DNA from: Magnetovibrio sp.
GTDB lineage: Bacteria; Pseudomonadota; Alphaproteobacteria; Rhodospirillales; Magnetovibrionaceae
Direction of reading: 5' to 3'
DNA length: 8,812 nt
NCBI GenBank assembly: GCA_016763895.1
Contig: JAESSV010000182.1
Coordinates: 1 to 8,812, forward strand
The notes below the pieces were generated by a model. It ran no database searches and had not been told where the DNA came from. It saw only the letters and a list, made by a program, of their open reading frames with translations. Of this stretch, positions 6,582 through 8,812 are shown piece by piece. Made by a program: the position numbers and the translations under genes. Within the stretch, counting starts at the first letter, position 1. Each line of letters begins with the position of its first letter.

Positions 6582-7070
6582 TTACTGATCCGTGCTGGTC
6601 ATGGCCTGGATTAAGGCATCATTCACAATCCCTTTGCCCAGCACGCGTTCGGAAATCATGATGATGCGAAATTTAATCAACGTCACATCCAAGGTTTTAT
6701 TGTTGCGCAAAGTTCGCGGAATATAATACGCAAAATCTTGCATCAAAGCGTTCCCAATCTGACGCTTGGCTTTGGCAATAATTTGTTGATTATCAATGGA
6801 CAAGGATTCTAGTTTATAATTAATCATGATGGTTCCGGCAATACCATCACCCTGAAAAACAGGCACTTGAATGGGGTCCATTTCAACATAAAGAGGACGT
6901 TGCTCTAGGGCCGCCTTGGCTTCTTCGATCAACGTCTGAGCTTTTTGCTCTTCTGCGGAAAGTTGGGGCGCTCCACTATCGAACGGCCCAATGTTCATAT
7001 ATTTGAGCACACCCACCGTTCCACCCGCCAAAATGATAAAGCCCACAATCAAGATGACCAGTTTCTTCAT
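6582..7070 (-). CDS. FliL-like membrane-anchored protein of unknown function
   Basis: The 162-residue product has one N-terminal transmembrane segment (VILIVGFIILAGGTVGVL, about 5-22). A short charged, probably helical linker (SAEEQKAQTLIEEAKAALEQ, 38-57) leads to a periplasmic domain beginning YVEMDPIQVPVFQG (61-74). This layout, with a short cytoplasmic end, one helix, a linker and a YVxMDP-type strand, resembles FliL, the stator-associated flagellar protein, but the match is by eye. No flagellar genes are nearby, so a flagellar role is not supported by context. A small membrane protein between thiL and hppA is, as I recall, common in related alphaproteobacteria. The ATG at 7070 has AGGG eight bases upstream. 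The gene stands 74 bases downstream of thiL, with a candidate promoter in the gap. Confidence 0.7.
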   Translation of the reverse strand: MKKLVILIVGFIILAGGTVGVLKYMNIGPFDSGAPQLSAEEQKAQTLIEEAKAALEQRPLYVEMDPIQVPVFQGDGIAGTIMINYKLESLSIDNQQIIAKAKRQIGNALMQDFAYYIPRTLRNNKTLDVTLIKFRIIMISERVLGKGIVNDALIQAMTSTDQ

Positions 7071-7112
7071 GGAATTGTCCCTGCCTTTTTAAAATATCTA
7101 AATGAAGCCTTG

Positions 7113-7140
7113 ATTATACTCAGTCCGAAGCGCGAGGAAA
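7113..7140 (-). promoter_or_regulatory. Candidate promoter upstream of the FliL-like gene
   Basis: On the minus strand a perfect TATAAT (7118-7113) lies 16 bases after TTTCCT (7140-7135), a weak -35 with three of six matches. It sits in the 74-base gap after thiL and could drive the FliL-like gene and hppA separately from the ribH-nusB-thiL message. Confidence 0.45.
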
Positions 7141-7144
7141 GGTT

Positions 7145-8119
7145 TTAAAGGTGGCGATAGCCGCTCGTTTTCAAAGACAGCTCTTGGCCGTGCGCATTCA
7201 CAACCCGCACACCGGGTTTATCAGCCTCAAAAACACCAATCTGCGTGACCTGGATACCAAGCTTTTGGCTTAAAGATTCAACGGATTCAATATGTTCATG
7301 TTTTACGCCAAAGGCCAATTCAAAGTCATCGCCCCCCGCCAACACCAAATCAAACAAGGATCGTTCGTGATGAAGGCAAGACTTTACCGCCAAAGACATC
7401 GGCACCCGGTCGGCCTGAAGGGTTGCGCCAACGTTTGAAGCCTCGCACAGGTGCCCCACATCAGCCACCAAGCCGTCAGAAACGTCGATGCACGCCGTTG
7501 CCAGCCCCAAGTCCGCCAAGCCCATGCCTAAACTGAGGCGGGCCTGAGGACGGGCATAACGGTCAGACAAATAGTCATCTTTGGGCAGTTTTCCGGTCTC
7601 ACACAAAAGCCCCAGGGCCCCATCACCAATCGTTCCGCTGACAAACAACGCGTCTCCGGCTTTGGCTCCGCTCCGTGTCAGAGCTTTGCCTGTTTTCACT
7701 TCGCCAAGAGCCGTCAGCGTAAACGCCATCGGCCCCGGCGTGCTCACCGTATCGCCGCCCATCAAGACCGCACCCGACTCGCCCAAGGATTCGCCCAGTC
7801 CTTTGGCAAAGTCTGCGATCCAGGCTTCATCAGTATGCGGAGGAAATTGAGCCGCCAAAAACACGGCGCAGGGCCTAGCCCCCATGGCCGCCAAGTCCGA
7901 AAGGTTCACACCGACCACCTTGTGGGCGATATCTTGGGGGCTTTGAGCGTTTAAAAAATGAACGCCTTCGACCAAGGCATCCGACGTCACCACCAATTGA
8001 TGACCGTCTTGAACCGTCATCAAGGCCGCGTCATCCAACAAGCCTAAAGCCCCCGGATGGCCCGCCGCCAAAGGCTTAAAATATCGATCTATGATGTCGA
8101 ATTCTGAGCCAGCAGACAT
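7145..8119 (-). CDS. thiL: Thiamine-monophosphate kinase
   Basis: ThiL phosphorylates thiamine monophosphate with ATP to thiamine diphosphate, the active cofactor. The 324-residue protein belongs to the PurM/SelD-type ATP-binding family and has every expected block. These are the metal-binding Asp pair LLDDAAL (27-33), TSDALVEGVHF (45-55), VNLSDLAAMGARP (71-83), MGGDT (120-124), SGTIGDGALG (161-170), IDVSDGL (211-217), AGGDDFEL (261-268) and the C-terminal SGYRHL. The length is typical. The ATG at 8119 lies six bases after the nusB stop, with only a weak ribosome binding site, so it is probably translated by coupling to nusB. No thiamine diphosphate riboswitch is visible, consistent with a housekeeping position in the ribH-nusB cluster. 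The gene is intact. Confidence 0.97.
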   Translation of the reverse strand: MSAGSEFDIIDRYFKPLAAGHPGALGLLDDAALMTVQDGHQLVVTSDALVEGVHFLNAQSPQDIAHKVVGVNLSDLAAMGARPCAVFLAAQFPPHTDEAWIADFAKGLGESLGESGAVLMGGDTVSTPGPMAFTLTALGEVKTGKALTRSGAKAGDALFVSGTIGDGALGLLCETGKLPKDDYLSDRYARPQARLSLGMGLADLGLATACIDVSDGLVADVGHLCEASNVGATLQADRVPMSLAVKSCLHHERSLFDLVLAGGDDFELAFGVKHEHIESVESLSQKLGIQVTQIGVFEADKPGVRVVNAHGQELSLKTSGYRHL

Positions 8120-8125
8120 AAACGT

Positions 8126-8626
8126 TTAGTCCATACGACCATCACGCAAAACGTGAGCCAGTTTATCAAGCACGCCATTGACCATTTTGGGCTCTCCTTT
8201 GACGAAGAAAGCGTTGGCGATATCCATGTATTCGTTAATGATGACTTTTGCAGGAATATCGGCATGTTCCATCAATTCATAAATGCCGGCGCGCAACATG
8301 GCGCGCAGCAACACTTCCAAACGGTCCACGGTCCAATTGGCGCCCAAAGCCCCTTCTAACAATTTGTCCACTTGGGGTTTTTTGGCTTGGGTTCCCCGCG
8401 CAAGAGCCAACAAAAAGGTTTTATCCGGGTCCAAAAAATCGGCTTCGCCGATCACGTCACCGTCTTCGTCTTCGATGGGGACGGTCCAACGCTTTTCAAT
8501 AAGGCCCTGCAGCACAGTGTCTTCGTTACCGCCGACCATATCAAGTTCGTAAAGGGCCTGAACCGCAGCCATCCGGGCGGCAGAGCGGCTTTTGGCATCA
8601 TATTTTGTTTTTTGAGTGTCGCTCAT
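8126..8626 (-). CDS. nusB: Transcription antitermination factor NusB
   Basis: NusB, with NusE (S10), binds boxA RNA and supports antitermination of rRNA operons. The 166-residue all-helical protein shows the family's RSAARMAAVQALYELDM (14-30), the LALARGTQ helix (73-80), WTVDRLEVLLRAMLRAGIYEL (98-118) and the conserved C-terminal IINEYMDIANAFFVKGEPKMVNGVLDKLA (129-157). A short acidic insert (PIEDEDGDVIGEADFLDPDK, 50-69) lies between helices. The ATG at 8626 is one base after the ribH stop (TAA-T-ATG), so translational coupling is very likely; the GGA eleven bases upstream is a poor ribosome binding site. Order ribH-nusB-thiL is the usual proteobacterial arrangement. Confidence 0.97.
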   Translation of the reverse strand: MSDTQKTKYDAKSRSAARMAAVQALYELDMVGGNEDTVLQGLIEKRWTVPIEDEDGDVIGEADFLDPDKTFLLALARGTQAKKPQVDKLLEGALGANWTVDRLEVLLRAMLRAGIYELMEHADIPAKVIINEYMDIANAFFVKGEPKMVNGVLDKLAHVLRDGRMD

Positions 8627-8627
8627 A

Positions 8628-8812
8628 TTATAGGGTATCCGTATTTAAAATGTCTTTGGCGTGCATCATCGCCAGACAAGCTTCGGCGGCATCACCACCT
8701 TTGTTTTTTTGAGTGACGTTTGAGCGCACCTGCGCTTGGGTTCGGTTTTCGACGGTCAACACACCATTGCCAATGGCCAAACCTTCCAAAGACAGGTCCA
8801 TCAAAGCGCGAC
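8628..8812 (-). CDS. ribH: 6,7-dimethyl-8-ribityllumazine synthase, C-terminal end (cut by window edge)
   Basis: RibH condenses 5-amino-6-ribitylaminouracil with dihydroxybutanone phosphate in the penultimate step of riboflavin synthesis. Only the last 61 residues are in the window: [20 protein letters not shown], then [20 protein letters not shown] and [12 protein letters not shown], ending at TAA (8630-8628). The [12 protein letters not shown] segment and the NKG.DAA.ACL helix are diagnostic of the lumazine synthase C-terminus. The stop is one base before nusB. The short tail after the family end (ILNTDTL) is unremarkable. The gene's start and any riboflavin-related regulation lie outside the window. 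Confidence 0.93.
   Translation of the reverse strand, partial: RALMDLSLEGLAIGNGVLTVENRTQAQVRSNVTQKNKGGDAAEACLAMMHAKDILNTDTL

Noticed and set aside
1..8812. Mobile element, prophage, CRISPR, toxin-antitoxin or defence system
   Set aside because: All coding space is taken by conserved housekeeping genes in their usual order; there are no transposase, integrase, repeat-spacer or tRNA signatures.

Overview
The window looks like an ordinary chromosomal housekeeping segment of an alphaproteobacterium of moderate G+C, plausibly Rhodospirillales-like. Two conserved alphaproteobacterial neighbourhoods sit side by side: (bamE divergent from) DUF177/yceD - rpmF - plsX - fabH - ihfA - merR, and ribH - nusB - thiL - small membrane protein - hppA. 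The species assignment is inference from gene order and protein style only. Nearly everything is on the minus strand; only bamE is on the plus strand.

Layout, low to high coordinate: 3' part of the window's last minus-strand gene, a MerR-family regulator (1-216, cut by the window edge); ihfA (234-542) with its own promoter and palindrome upstream; fabH (677-1648); plsX (1652-2701), interrupted by an in-frame TGA; rpmF (2738-2923) with a repeat-rich leader and promoter; a DUF177/YceD gene (3053-3637); the divergent bamE lipoprotein gene (about 3752-4276); an 11-bp tandem repeat between the convergent bamE and hppA; hppA (4350-6448), broken by a one-base frameshift; a FliL-like membrane-anchored protein (6582-7070); thiL (7145-8119); nusB (8126-8626); and the C-terminal end of ribH (8628-8812, cut by the edge).

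Functionally, the first block joins ribosome assembly (YceD, L32) to the first steps of fatty acid and phospholipid synthesis (PlsX, FabH) and to nucoid and gene regulation (IHF alpha, MerR). The second block joins riboflavin synthesis (RibH), transcription antitermination (NusB), thiamine diphosphate synthesis (ThiL) and a proton-pumping pyrophosphatase (HppA).

The most notable observation is that two otherwise well-preserved genes, plsX and hppA, each carry exactly one lesion: a premature TGA and a one-base deletion. Repairing each restores a protein of normal family length. I find sequencing or assembly error, or very recent inactivation, more likely than programmed recoding. I see no mobile element, CRISPR array, tRNA, rRNA, defence system or clearly novel system here.
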